Below are positions 30,446-39,623 of a stretch of DNA of 64,000 bases, piece by piece. The DNA comes from Arthrobacter sp. B2a2-09. Lineage in GTDB: Bacteria; Actinomycetota; Actinomycetes; Actinomycetales; Micrococcaceae. Below the pieces are notes generated by a model. It was not told the DNA's origin. It was given only the letters and a program-made list of their open reading frames with translations, and made no database searches. The stretch spans positions 1 through 64,000 of the forward strand of contig NZ_JAMXIC010000024.1 of the NCBI RefSeq assembly GCF_027587375.1, read 5' to 3'. The position numbers were made by a program, and so were the translations under genes. Position 1 is the stretch's first letter. The number at the start of each line of letters is the position of its first letter.

Positions 30446-31951
30446 TTGAAGGGTTCGCAGGACGCCCGCTTCTACATCGCGCCGACTCCTCGCGGGTATT
30501 CGTGCGACCATGCTGAGGCCGCGATCGACCTCGCCGCAGGTTACGGTCTGATCCTTGATGAGTGGCAGGCGCAGGTTGTGCGAGCGTGGTTGCGGACGAC
30601 GACTACGGGCCGCTGGTGTGCTGGGACGTGGGGCGTTTCAGTGCCGCGGCAGAACGGCAAGAACGGCAGCCTGGAAGCTGTCGAACTGTACCTGCTAGTG
30701 CAGTTGGGCCTCAAGATCCTGCATACCTCGCACCTGCTCACCTCGGCGCGGAAGGCGTTCAAACGCCTGCTTCATTTCTTTGGTCAGAAGGTCAACGACC
30801 CGAACGCCCGTTTCCCTGAGCTAAATGCCATGGTCATTGAGATCCGCAAGACCAATGGCCAGGAAGCCATCGTGCTGGACAACGGCGGCATTATCGAGCT
30901 CGGCGCCCGAACGGGCGGCGCCGGCCGCGGCAGCTCCTTCGACGTCCTTGTTGTTGACGAGGCTCAAGAGTACGAAGAGGACGAGCAGGAAGCTCTGAAG
31001 CCGACGATTTCTGCAGCCCCCTCAGGTGACCCGGTAACTATTTTCATGGGCACCCCGCCCAAGGACCTTTCCGAGCGCGGCGAACCGTTTGTTCGTGTCC
31101 GGAACAACGCGGTCACGGGCAAGAATAAGCGCGCAGCGTGGGTGGAGCACTCCGCCAAGGGTGACGTCGACAAGATGACCGAAGCTGAGCTTGCCGAGTT
31201 CGTCCGGGACCTACGGAATGCCGCTGACGCTAACCCTGCGCTTGGTATCCGAATTTCCTTGGAGACGATCCAGGACGAGCTCAACGAGTTCTCCCCGCGG
31301 TCCTACGCGCGCGAGCGACTGAATATGTGGCCGACGCCGACCGAGGTCGGAAAGGCAGCTTTCAAATACTGGCTGGACCGGAAGATCAAGGATCCGGATG
31401 GCGAGTGGCCCATGGCTGCGATCGGCGTGGACATGAACCCGGAGCAAACCAAGGTGTCGATCGGCGTCGCCGTGTTTTCCGACGTCGGTGTGCACCTTGA
31501 ATTGGCCGTTGATGCACCGTTCGACGTCGAGGGAACCTCCGCGCTGGTGGCTTGGATTTGGGAGCGGACGAAGCGCCGCGTTCCAGTTGTCATCGATGCT
31601 TACTCGCCAGCTCGGGACATCCTTGAGGTGCCGCTCAAGAAGCGCAACGTGAGCGTTTACATTCTCAACGCCAACGAGTACACGCAGGCCTGTGCAATGA
31701 TCCGCCGCGGCGTCGACGTGGAAAAGTCCGTGACCCATTTCGGGCAGCAACACCTCGACGAATCCGTCAAGCACACCGTCCAGGATCCAATCAAGGGCAG
31801 ACCCGGATCCTTCAAGTGGAACAAGGACAGCTTGGAAGCTGACCTGGCCCCGACCGTGGCCGTTACCTGTGCCCACTACGGTTCCCAGAAATTCGCCCGT
31901 CGCCGTACTGAGCGTTCCGAAAGGACGCCTCGCGGCGCAATTGTCGCTTAG
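30446..31951 (+). CDS. terminase large subunit
   Basis: A 501-residue packaging motor. The ATPase domain has the Walker A-like VPRQNGKN near residue 71 and Walker B VLVVDEAQE near 169. The nuclease domain has acidic residues in AAIGVDMNPEQTK and PVVIDAYSPARDI. It pumps DNA into the procapsid and cuts it. Start at TTG, preceded by GGTGGTGG. The portal gene follows 11 bases later. Confidence 0.95.
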   Translation: MKGSQDARFYIAPTPRGYSCDHAEAAIDLAAGYGLILDEWQAQVVRAWLRTTTTGRWCAGTWGVSVPRQNGKNGSLEAVELYLLVQLGLKILHTSHLLTSARKAFKRLLHFFGQKVNDPNARFPELNAMVIEIRKTNGQEAIVLDNGGIIELGARTGGAGRGSSFDVLVVDEAQEYEEDEQEALKPTISAAPSGDPVTIFMGTPPKDLSERGEPFVRVRNNAVTGKNKRAAWVEHSAKGDVDKMTEAELAEFVRDLRNAADANPALGIRISLETIQDELNEFSPRSYARERLNMWPTPTEVGKAAFKYWLDRKIKDPDGEWPMAAIGVDMNPEQTKVSIGVAVFSDVGVHLELAVDAPFDVEGTSALVAWIWERTKRRVPVVIDAYSPARDILEVPLKKRNVSVYILNANEYTQACAMIRRGVDVEKSVTHFGQQHLDESVKHTVQDPIKGRPGSFKWNKDSLEADLAPTVAVTCAHYGSQKFARRRTERSERTPRGAIVA

Positions 31952-31962
31952 GTGGTGATGGC

Positions 31963-33552
31963 TTGGCCGTCAAGGTTTTGAATCGCGAGCTCACCGCCGA
32001 AGAGGCCTCAGCTTTCAGTCGGATGTTGAAGACTGTTCGGCGGAAGGCGCTGCGAAATCGGCTCCGTGATGACTACGTCGAGTCGAAGAAGAGGCTCGAG
32101 AAGATCGGGTTTTCGATCCCGGAAAACATGAAGGATTTCCAGTCGGTCATTGGCTGGGCTCATAAGGCTGTGAAGGTTCCGGCGTCCCGGATCCGTCCGG
32201 ACGGGTTCATTCTTCCGAATGGGTCGAGCATGCTCGGTGAGCTTCATGAAACGGTAGAGGGTCACGTGGCCCTACTGGAGCGCATGGCCATCGAGGCGTC
32301 GCTTCAAAATTCGGCGTCCTTTGTGTTCACGACACCCGGCGATTCAGATCTTGGCGAACCCGACGTCGTCGTGACCGCCAGGACAGCGCTTGAGGCGACG
32401 GCCGAGATCGACCCTCGGACGTGGCGTGTTACAGCGGCGCTTGAGGTTGTTTCCCAGTCGATGGTCTTGTTGTACAAGCCCGGGATGACTCTGCAGGTCG
32501 AACGGGCTGATGGCAGCTGGCACGTTACCCGCGAGTCGACCGGCATCGGGGACAAGGTCCCATGTGTGCCGTATGTCTGGGGGCGTTCGCTCAAGCGTCC
32601 ATTTGGTCATTCCAGAGTCACTCGACCGCTGATGGGCTACATCGATTCTGGTGTCAGAACGATGCTGCGGCAGGAAGTGACCGCTGAGTTCTATTCGGCT
32701 CCCCAGCGCGCGCTGCTTGGCGCTGACGAGACGCACTTCACTGATCCGCAGGGCAACCGCATTTCTCCGTTAAAGGCCCTCATGGGCGGCATCTGGGCAC
32801 TCCCCGATGTCTGGGACGAGGACGAGGGCAAGCTTGTTCGCCCGAGCATCACTCAGCTGGCGCAAGCGTCGATGCAACCGCATTCGGAGATGCTTCGGAC
32901 CATCGGGTTGATGGTGTCCAGTGAGACGACGATTCCTGTTGGATACCTTGGCATCATTCACGACAATCCTTCATCGGCTGACGCGATTCTCGCCTCTGAA
33001 TCTGACCTGGTTGCGATGGTTGAGGATGAGCTGGCGAGTATCAACCTGTCGCGCGTTGCTCTCGCTCGGAACATCCTTGCGGTAAAGCATGGCGAGTGGA
33101 CGCCGGCGATGGAAATGGATCTGCGCGGGCTGAAATCCCGGTTCCTTGACCCGGGCACTCCTACTCTGGCTGCGAAAGCTGATGCTGGGCTCAAGTTCTC
33201 GACGGCGTTCCCGGACGGCGACCCTGAGGTTGCGATGGAGATTTACGGGCTGGACAGGTCCCAGATTGACCGGATGAACGCCTACCGCGCCAAGCAGTCC
33301 GCCGGAACACGGTTGGATTCCCTGTTGGCAGCCGCGAAGTCTTCGTCGGCGCCGGTGTTCAGCGACGGCTCAACTCCGGCAGGGGGGGTAGATGAGAACC
33401 TCAAGAACGCTCAGGTTCTCAAGGCTCAGGCGGACGCGCTGGGTGTTCTTCGTCGCGCTGGTGTTGAGGCTGCGGACGCCGCCGAGCGCGCGGGCCTTCC
33501 AGGTGTCAAGTTCATGCCGGGCAGCCCTATTACGATCCGCGAAGGAGCGTAA
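31963..33552 (+). CDS. phage portal protein
   Basis: A 529-residue SPP1-Gp6-like portal, the dodecameric ring at the DNA entry vertex. Family features include SMVLLYKPGMTLQV, PFGHSRVTRPLMGYIDSGVRTMLRQEV and STTIPVGYLG…PSSADAILASESDLV. It starts at TTG 11 bases after terL. Charged C-terminal tail ending in GVKFMPGSPITIREGA fits the crown region. Confidence 0.92.
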   Translation: MAVKVLNRELTAEEASAFSRMLKTVRRKALRNRLRDDYVESKKRLEKIGFSIPENMKDFQSVIGWAHKAVKVPASRIRPDGFILPNGSSMLGELHETVEGHVALLERMAIEASLQNSASFVFTTPGDSDLGEPDVVVTARTALEATAEIDPRTWRVTAALEVVSQSMVLLYKPGMTLQVERADGSWHVTRESTGIGDKVPCVPYVWGRSLKRPFGHSRVTRPLMGYIDSGVRTMLRQEVTAEFYSAPQRALLGADETHFTDPQGNRISPLKALMGGIWALPDVWDEDEGKLVRPSITQLAQASMQPHSEMLRTIGLMVSSETTIPVGYLGIIHDNPSSADAILASESDLVAMVEDELASINLSRVALARNILAVKHGEWTPAMEMDLRGLKSRFLDPGTPTLAAKADAGLKFSTAFPDGDPEVAMEIYGLDRSQIDRMNAYRAKQSAGTRLDSLLAAAKSSSAPVFSDGSTPAGGVDENLKNAQVLKAQADALGVLRRAGVEAADAAERAGLPGVKFMPGSPITIREGA

Positions 33553-33554
33553 TC

Positions 33555-34295
33555 GTGGTTGATGCCGCGGAGATTGACCGATACCGGATTGCGACGTCGG
33601 AACTCTCGAAGCGGGTGACGGCCGAGTTGGCCGCCTATTTCGCTGCACTCGACCTGTCCCGTCCTGAAGCCGTCCGAGACGCCCTTCTGGAGTTCTTGCC
33701 ACATCTGATTGCTGAGTATGGGCAAGTGGCCGAGGTATTGGCCATGGACTGGTACGACGAGTTGCGAGGGGCGTCTGGCGCGGTCGGTCGTTTCACGTCG
33801 ACTGCCGCGCCGGCATCCGTAACAGCTGAACGCGTGCAGCAGAAGATCAGGTTCCTCGCCGAACAGTTGTGGACTCCTGATCCGGCTTCAATCCTCGGTT
33901 CACTCAAGCTGGCAACGGACAAGTACGTGAAGCAGCACGGACGGGACACGCTCTCTTGGAACGCGGATCGGGAGGGCGCCTTTTGGGCGAGAGTTCCGTC
34001 TGGCGAGAAGACCTGTTCTTGGTGCTTGATCCTGGCTTCCCGCGACGCGGTCTATCTCTCAAAGAAGTCGGCGTCTACGCGGGCTGACGGGTCGGCGTAT
34101 CACGGCAAATGCGATTGCCAGCCGGTGCCTTTGAGGCCCGGTGACGACTACCCGCCTGGTTATCTTCCGGATAACTACTACGACATGTACCAGATCGCCC
34201 GCGACGCGGCCGGATCTGGAGACATGAAGGAAATCGCAGCTGCATTGCGCCGCGAGTTCCCGGACTTCGTCAACGACGGCGTCCACACCCACTAA
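33555..34295 (+). CDS. MuF-like minor head protein
   Basis: A 246-residue protein that follows the portal, like Mu gpF/SPP1 gp7 proteins. The C-terminal half has the MuF pattern: EKTCSWCLILASRDAVYLS…AYHGKCDCQPVPL with a Cys/His cluster. It is thought to be a minor capsid protein ejected with DNA. GTG start 2 bases after the portal stop. Confidence 0.8.
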   Translation: MVDAAEIDRYRIATSELSKRVTAELAAYFAALDLSRPEAVRDALLEFLPHLIAEYGQVAEVLAMDWYDELRGASGAVGRFTSTAAPASVTAERVQQKIRFLAEQLWTPDPASILGSLKLATDKYVKQHGRDTLSWNADREGAFWARVPSGEKTCSWCLILASRDAVYLSKKSASTRADGSAYHGKCDCQPVPLRPGDDYPPGYLPDNYYDMYQIARDAAGSGDMKEIAAALRREFPDFVNDGVHTH

Positions 34296-34365
34296 GTTCC
34301 CTTCCGTGCGATGCGGGCAGGGTCGTTCGCCGTGCGATGCGGCACTCACTAAAGGAGCTTTCCCA

Positions 34366-34992
34366 ATGGAGACTCGGGTTCACCACAACATCGATCTTTA
34401 CGCGCCGGGCGGCCTGACTGCCCTGTTCGAATTCCACCGTAAAACCTTCGGGGACGCGGTAATGGAGGACGGAGCAGGCACCACGCCGCAAGGAAACGAC
34501 GGCGGCGACGGCGGCCAGCAGAATGGCGACCAAGGTAACCAACCGGACCCCGACGGTAAGCCGCTCGGCGAAGGCGGCATCAAGGCGTTGAACACCGAGC
34601 GCGAGGCTCGGAAAGCTGCCGAGAAGCGCGCGTCCGATGCCGAAGCTGCCCTCAAGAAGATCGATGACGCGAAGCTCTCCGACATCGAGAAGGCCAACAA
34701 GGAACGGGACGAGAAGGCCGCCGAGGTCGCGACACTCAGGGCAACCAACGCACGTCTCGCCGCATTGGCCAAGCATCCCGTCCCGGAGGAATACCAGGAT
34801 CTCGTAACCGGGTCCGACGAGGCCACATTCCTTGCGTCCGCGAAGAAGATCTCAGATCTCTACGCCAAGGCTGAGGGGAAAGCTCCGAAGCCTGACCCAG
34901 TCCCGGGTTCTGGCACCGGCGACCGGAAAGGCGTCTCGGGCCGTGACGCTGGGCTGGAGCAGGCACGCAAGCGCGGATTCATCAAAGACTAA
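34366..34992 (+). CDS. capsid scaffolding protein
   Basis: A 208-residue protein with a Gly/Asp/Gln-rich N-terminal stretch and a long coiled coil (EREARKAAEKRASDAEAALKKIDDAKL…), ending in GRDAGLEQARKRGFIKD. This is the layout of scaffolds that guide capsid assembly. AAAGGAGC precedes the ATG. A pair of direct repeats (CGTGCGATGCGG) lies in its upstream gap. Confidence 0.85.
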   Translation: METRVHHNIDLYAPGGLTALFEFHRKTFGDAVMEDGAGTTPQGNDGGDGGQQNGDQGNQPDPDGKPLGEGGIKALNTEREARKAAEKRASDAEAALKKIDDAKLSDIEKANKERDEKAAEVATLRATNARLAALAKHPVPEEYQDLVTGSDEATFLASAKKISDLYAKAEGKAPKPDPVPGSGTGDRKGVSGRDAGLEQARKRGFIKD

Positions 34993-35015
34993 TTCACTCA
35001 AGCTAGGAGCTTACG

Positions 35016-35411
35016 ATGACCGACATTTCGGTTAGCAAGTCCACTTACGCGGTCGAGAACCTTTCTTGGCTGCTCGACGAGGGCGGTTACGAGGCTGAGA
35101 GCATCACGCTCGACATTTCCACGTTCACCCCTGGCACGCACTACCCCAACGGGTTCATCCCGTCCGGCACCGTGGTTGGCAAGATCACCGCCACGAACCT
35201 TTACGGACCGTATGACGACGCCGCTGTTGACGGGCGCGCAGTGGCCCGCGGGTTCACGGCCCGCTACACCAAGGTTCCCAATCCCGCGAACACGGCCGTG
35301 GATGCCGGTTCGGCGCTGCGTTTTGCTGGCGTTGTGAAGGAATCCAAACTGCCCATCACTATCGACGCCGCCGGCAAGGTTGACCTTGCCTCGTGGATCC
35401 GATTCGTCTAA
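35016..35411 (+). CDS. head decoration protein
   Basis: A 131-residue beta-rich protein between scaffold and major capsid, with GYEAESITLDISTFTPGTHYPNGFIPSGTVVG, matching the lambda-gpD-like head decoration family that stabilises the filled head. AGGAGC lies ahead of the ATG. Confidence 0.85.
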   Translation: MTDISVSKSTYAVENLSWLLDEGGYEAESITLDISTFTPGTHYPNGFIPSGTVVGKITATNLYGPYDDAAVDGRAVARGFTARYTKVPNPANTAVDAGSALRFAGVVKESKLPITIDAAGKVDLASWIRFV

Positions 35412-35423
35412 GGAGTCCCAACC

Positions 35424-36464
35424 ATGGCTATTCTTTTCGATGGTCCGGTAACCCCGGACGCCCTCACCGCCTTCGTGCGCGAGGTTCCCACCCCGGCGAA
35501 TTACGTTCTTGACCAGATCTTGCCGAACAAGACGCTCGGCAAGAACACGGTGGACCTGACGGAACTGACGCGCACCAACCGCGCCGCAAAGTTCCGTTCG
35601 TTCGACGGCCGGATTCACCGTTCGCAGCGCGACTCGCTGACCACGTCGCAGGTCAAACTGCCGCCGCTGTCTTCGATGAACGGCGTTGGTGAACAGGAAA
35701 CGCTCGACCTTGAGGCGGCCCGTCATAATGGCGGCTCCAATTCGGCTCTGATCGACCAGATCTACGACGACGCAACGAACCTCACGGGCGAAGTGCACAC
35801 CCGCATGGAGCTCGCGCGTGGCGACGTCCTGGGCGACGGTAAGTTCACCCTTGCTGGTGAGAACGGCCTGACGCTGGAGGCCGACTTCGGCGTTCCGGCG
35901 GAACACATCGTTTCCACGGCAACCGCGTGGTCCAACACCGCCACGGCTACCGTCATCATGGACATGACCGCATGGGTGGACGTTTACGTCGCGACGAACG
36001 GCCGCCGCCCTGCTGGCGTGGCGATCTCCAACAAGGTGCTCGGCTACATGCTGCGCAACGCGGAGGTCCGTCAGCTTGCCGCGACACTGGCCGGTGCGCC
36101 CGGCATCGTCACCCGCGCCGCGCTCGAGTCGGTGCTGGACGCATTCGGCCTCCCGCCGATCAAGTTCGTCTACGACACCAAGGTCGACGTGGACGGCACT
36201 ACAACCCGCGTCCTGCCCGAGGACAAGATCCTGTTTATCCCCGACTCGGGCGAGCTTGGCTTCACAGCATGGGGCGTCTCCGCAACTGCCCTCAAGCTGG
36301 TCAACTCCAACGCTGTCGACTTCACCTTCGAACAGGCCCCCGGCATCGTCGGCGTCGTCGATCAGAAGGACAGCCCGCCTTACCGCGAGGACACCTTCGT
36401 TGATGCAGTCGGCATGCCCGTTCTGCAAAACCCGAAGCTGCTGCTCGTGGCGGACGTCTACTAG
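35424..36464 (+). CDS. major capsid protein (gpE-type)
   Basis: A 346-residue HK97-fold capsid protein of the lambda gpE group: VRNVLDQILP-like start (PANYVLDQILPNKTL), GEVHTRMELARGDVL, and the late VVDQKDSPPYREDTFVDAVGMPVLQNPKLLLVADVY. It forms the icosahedral shell. Strong AGGAGTC site. Position after the decoration protein is typical. Confidence 0.95.
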   Translation: MAILFDGPVTPDALTAFVREVPTPANYVLDQILPNKTLGKNTVDLTELTRTNRAAKFRSFDGRIHRSQRDSLTTSQVKLPPLSSMNGVGEQETLDLEAARHNGGSNSALIDQIYDDATNLTGEVHTRMELARGDVLGDGKFTLAGENGLTLEADFGVPAEHIVSTATAWSNTATATVIMDMTAWVDVYVATNGRRPAGVAISNKVLGYMLRNAEVRQLAATLAGAPGIVTRAALESVLDAFGLPPIKFVYDTKVDVDGTTTRVLPEDKILFIPDSGELGFTAWGVSATALKLVNSNAVDFTFEQAPGIVGVVDQKDSPPYREDTFVDAVGMPVLQNPKLLLVADVY

Positions 36465-36531
36465 CCCAAACGTTCGGCGAGGGCGGTGCGAATTCGTTCG
36501 TGCCGCCCTCTCCAAAGTGGAGAGGATTCTC

Positions 36532-36879
36532 ATGACAAAGTTTTCTGCCCGAGTCGCGGTACACACCGACGATGGGCCAACATGGTTCAACCCCGGCGAC
36601 GACGTCCCTGAGTGGGCCGAAGACCTCGTGGGTGACCACTGCATCTTCGAGGATGCAGAACCTGCCGAAGCTCCGGCATGCACCGGGCCATCGACCGCAC
36701 CCGAAGGCGCCTCCGGCGACGATGAAGCCGGCGAAGATGAACCTGGCGACGAAGATTCCGAAAACGCGGAAGCTGACACCGACCGTGATGGCGACGACGT
36801 CGCACCCCCCATCTCGAACGCTGACACTCCTGACTTCACCGCACCGGCTCCGCGCCGCGGCCGTCCCCGGAAGTCCTAA
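36532..36879 (+). CDS. acidic head protein with basic tail
   Basis: A 115-residue protein. A short N-terminal fold (FSARVAVHTDDGPTWFNPGDDVPEWAEDLVG) is followed by an Asp/Glu-rich low-complexity stretch and the AT-hook-like end PRRGRPRKS. Proteins of this layout often follow the capsid gene in actinophages. AGAGGATT ribosome site. Precise role unknown. Confidence 0.7.
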   Translation: MTKFSARVAVHTDDGPTWFNPGDDVPEWAEDLVGDHCIFEDAEPAEAPACTGPSTAPEGASGDDEAGEDEPGDEDSENAEADTDRDGDDVAPPISNADTPDFTAPAPRRGRPRKS

Positions 36880-36881
36880 CT

Positions 36882-37274
36882 GTGGCTGCCGACTACGCGA
36901 CTCTGGCAGATCTTCAGGAGCACTGGTCGGCGCTGCCCGCGGAGGGCGAGACTGACGCCGCACAAAAGCTCCATGAAGCGTCGATCGAGGTCCGGGGGCT
37001 TTACCCGGACCTCGACGCGCGCATCGCCGGTGGGAGCATCGACTCCGAAGTGCCGCGCCTTGTGGTGTGCCGGATGGTCAAGCGGGCCATGGAGCCGAAG
37101 GACGAGAACGCTCCGCCGGCCGGGATGGAGTCGTTCCAGTTCGGAGCTGGCCCGTTCTCTATGGGCGGCAAGATGGCGAATCCCGACGGCAGTCTCTACC
37201 TGACGGCCGCCGACAAGCGGCTCCTTGCCAAGTCCAGGCGGCGCCAAGCTTGGACCATTCCCACGGGAGGCTGA
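36882..37274 (+). CDS. head-tail connector protein (gp15-like adaptor)
   Basis: A 130-residue protein with MAADYATLADLQEHWSALP and helical middle, typical of head-to-tail adaptors that bind beneath the portal. GTG start 2 bases after the previous stop. Confidence 0.8.
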   Translation: MAADYATLADLQEHWSALPAEGETDAAQKLHEASIEVRGLYPDLDARIAGGSIDSEVPRLVVCRMVKRAMEPKDENAPPAGMESFQFGAGPFSMGGKMANPDGSLYLTAADKRLLAKSRRRQAWTIPTGG

Positions 37275-37275
37275 G

Positions 37276-37605
37276 ATGGGCATCGTTTCGATGTTCCCGA
37301 AGTCGTGGCGCACTGATGTCGTGGTGCTTCGCGGCGGTGGGCGTGACTCGAAAGGCAACCCGCTGCCTCCGCAGGAGATCCCGGTGACCGACTGCATTAT
37401 AGGTGCGCGCGCGACGGCCGAGCCTTTGGATCAGTCCGACGTCGTTGACTCAAAAGCAGTCTTGTATCGAGATCCTGGCTTCACGTTCTTGCCTGCCGAC
37501 CGTGTCCGCGTCCCTGAGGGCACGCGCATGGCCGGCACATGGTCCGTTGAGGGCCGCCCGGGCGAATGGCCCTACGGTTCCGAAGTTTGGCTGGTGATGA
37601 GCTGA
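37276..37605 (+). CDS. head-closure/neck protein
   Basis: A 109-residue beta-rich protein (VVVLRGGGRDSKGNPLPPQEIPVTDC…WSVEGRPGEWPYG) in the standard place for the head-tail stopper. Start ATG 2 bases after the adaptor; the stop overlaps the next start by one base. Confidence 0.75.
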   Translation: MGIVSMFPKSWRTDVVVLRGGGRDSKGNPLPPQEIPVTDCIIGARATAEPLDQSDVVDSKAVLYRDPGFTFLPADRVRVPEGTRMAGTWSVEGRPGEWPYGSEVWLVMS

Positions 37606-37904
37606 TGGCGATCCGCAAGGTTCCCGGATCGAAGTCGTACATGGCTGACGATTCCGGGTTGAAGGATTTCGGCACGTCGAAAGCTGTAGGCGATGCGACG
37701 TTGGCGGCTGCCAAGCGCTTGGCCGGTAACGCTCAAGCCGTCGGGCGAGGCGAGTACGAGGCCGCGCCTTCGACGGTCACCGTCGGCTGGGCGAACGATC
37801 GGCGCGCCGGGGCCGTGGTGCGCGAGTCCCGGGCCGACTGGCGGGATACACGCGACGCGATCTTGCTGCGCGTCGCTGAGGCAATGAAGGCGAGGGGCAA
37901 ATGA
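37605..37904 (+). CDS. tail-completion protein (gp10-like minor)
   Basis: A 99-residue basic protein (MAIRKVPGSKSYMADDSG… AKRLAGNAQAVGRGEYEA…VVRESRADWRDTRDAILLRV) in the place of HK97 gp10-like proteins. Overlaps both neighbours. Confidence 0.7.
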   Translation: MAIRKVPGSKSYMADDSGLKDFGTSKAVGDATLAAAKRLAGNAQAVGRGEYEAAPSTVTVGWANDRRAGAVVRESRADWRDTRDAILLRVAEAMKARGK

Positions 37905-38305
37905 GTGATGCTCTGGTCTTCCCGGATACCAAATCGGCGCTGTTCGATCTGATCGACGGAACTACTCACGTCGGCGTCATTGTCCACGCCTTCACGTGGC
38001 TACCGGCTGACGACTACGGAATTTTGAAGGGTCCGTTTCCCATCGCGCACCTCTACGGGAGCGGTGGCAATCGAGGCTTCGTCGATCGCGTTGACCGGCG
38101 AACAATCGAGGTCTACGCGCCGGGCCAGCAAGCCTTGGAAGTTCTGGAGTCCATCACGGCGGCTATCTGCGGAGAGAACATCGATACGCCGTCGGGGTTC
38201 TTGGACAGCATCGAGTCCGACGCCGTTCCAGACGACGTCCCGTACCAGTCGGACACCCTGAACAAAGCCGTCGCGACTTTCTTGGTCACTTCCCGGCCCA
38301 TCTGA
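37901..38305 (+). CDS. tail terminator protein
   Basis: A 134-residue alpha/beta protein with DTKSALFDLIDG and VDRRTIEVYAPGQQALEVLESITAAI, the usual pattern of the ring that ends tail-tube growth. It precedes the tail tube gene. Coupled to the previous gene. Confidence 0.75.
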   Translation: MSDALVFPDTKSALFDLIDGTTHVGVIVHAFTWLPADDYGILKGPFPIAHLYGSGGNRGFVDRVDRRTIEVYAPGQQALEVLESITAAICGENIDTPSGFLDSIESDAVPDDVPYQSDTLNKAVATFLVTSRPI

Positions 38306-38356
38306 CCCCACGAGGGGAACCAACAAATTCCGAGCCCTTGAAAGGGGTTATTTGCC

Positions 38357-39022
38357 ATGCCAACTTTTGCCACAATTCAGCAGGAAGCTGACGAACGAAA
38401 TCTGATCCGCAAGATCCAGAAGGCCGTAGCATTCCTGGCACCCACGTCCGTTGAACTGCCCGCGAGCCTGTTTGTCGTCGGCGGCGCCCTGGTCGACCTC
38501 AAAGCCCTCGGCTACCTGCCAATTGGCATGGTTACCCCGGATGGGTTCGAGTTCGGTCGCGATATCAGCAAGTCTGATGTGTCCGCGCTTGGCTACGCCG
38601 GTCCTGTCCGCTCCGACATTGACACCGTGGCGCGTTCGGTGAAGATGACCGCACTTGAAACCGGGCGCAAGCACATGCTCGAGCTGACCTACGGAACCGA
38701 CCTTTCGGCAGTGACCCAGTCGGCGACAACCGGCGAGATCGTCTTCGACGAGCCGGACTTGCCCGTTGGCCAGGAGTACCGCCTTCTGATCCTGGGCAAC
38801 GACGGTCCTGCCGCTGACAACTGGATCCTTGGCCGCGGCTACGGTTCCGTGAAGCTCGCCTCGACGGATTCCCAGAAGTGGGGCACGGGCGACCCTGTGC
38901 AGCAGGCATATACCTTCGACGTGTTCACCGATGCCGAGATCGGCGTCCCGGTGAAGCACTACATCGGTGGCACCGGAGCCCTGAAGCACAAGACGGCCCT
39001 CGGCTTCACCGCCGGGACCTAA
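38357..39022 (+). CDS. major tail (tube) protein
   Basis: A 221-residue beta-rich protein with DLKALGYLPIGMVTPDGFEFGRDI…VALETGRKHMLELTYG-like strands, matching phage tail tube subunits. Preceded by GAAAGGGG. It is followed by a micro-protein and the frameshifting chaperones, as expected. Confidence 0.88.
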   Translation: MPTFATIQQEADERNLIRKIQKAVAFLAPTSVELPASLFVVGGALVDLKALGYLPIGMVTPDGFEFGRDISKSDVSALGYAGPVRSDIDTVARSVKMTALETGRKHMLELTYGTDLSAVTQSATTGEIVFDEPDLPVGQEYRLLILGNDGPAADNWILGRGYGSVKLASTDSQKWGTGDPVQQAYTFDVFTDAEIGVPVKHYIGGTGALKHKTALGFTAGT

Positions 39023-39108
39023 CCCCCTCAAGCACGGTGCGCGTCGCTCTCCGGGTGTGGCGTCGCGCACCGTTTCCACCTCACACCCGAAGTTCTCAGG
39101 AGTCGATC

Positions 39109-39249
39109 ATGGCCCGATTCATTTCCAAGGACGGCAAGCACGCCGTCGAGACCGCCGTAGCTACCGAGGCCGCTGAGCTTCGCCGCGATGGCTACACCGA
39201 AGAAAAGGCCGAGGCTCCCAAAGCCGACGCCGCCAAGCCCGCAAAGTAA
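39109..39249 (+). CDS. 46-residue protein after the tail tube
   Basis: MARFISKDGKHAVETAV… with an Ala/Lys/Glu-rich end. CAGGAG precedes the ATG. Small charged proteins of this kind often follow actinophage tail tube genes. Role unknown. Confidence 0.7.
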   Translation: MARFISKDGKHAVETAVATEAAELRRDGYTEEKAEAPKADAAKPAK

Positions 39250-39278
39250 ATCCACCCCTCACACCCGGAGGTAACACC

Positions 39279-39623
39279 ATGGCTAACGACAAGCCGAACA
39301 TCAACCTGACCATCGCCGAGCTCGAAGCTGAGGTTGCCAAGCCCGAGCCGTTCGTGCTCGCGCTCAAGGGTGGGAAGCGGGTCACGTTCCCCGACCTCTA
39401 CGACATGCCCGCTGCTGAAGCTGAAGACTTCTTCGCAAAGTTCGAGGGCACGGGCCGAACCGACTTCGCGCTTCTCGAAGAGTGGCTTTCGAAGCCCGAC
39501 TACGAAGCCTACGTTGCGGCCCGCCTACCATTGCGCGTTCACGCCGCCCTCATTGAGCGTGTCATGAACTACTACCAGCAGACGGTTGGGAAGCCGGGGG
39601 AAGGCGCCGCCTCCGCGAGCTGA
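39279..39623 (+). CDS. tail assembly chaperone, short form (gpG-like)
   Basis: A 114-residue protein that helps tape-measure protein fold and the tail assemble. KGGKRVTFPDLYDMPAAEAEDFFAKF and YEAYVAARLPLRVHAALIERVMNYYQ are typical. GGAGGT precedes the ATG. A slippery run at its end allows a longer product with the next frame. Confidence 0.85.
   Translation: MANDKPNINLTIAELEAEVAKPEPFVLALKGGKRVTFPDLYDMPAAEAEDFFAKFEGTGRTDFALLEEWLSKPDYEAYVAARLPLRVHAALIERVMNYYQQTVGKPGEGAASAS
39596..39602 (+). other. -1 frameshift slippery site
   Basis: GGGGGAA, read as G-GGG-GAA in the zero frame, lies 21 bases before the short-form stop. Slipping back one base joins the frame that carries the gpT-like part with no stop between. 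Confidence 0.75.

Noticed and set aside
34308..34341. Direct repeat CGTGCGATGCGG in the scaffold leader
   Set aside because: Only two short copies, no link to a function; probably local slippage.
34998..36839. 613-residue reverse frame over capsid genes
   Set aside because: Antisense shadow of the decoration and capsid proteins, typical of high-GC coding.
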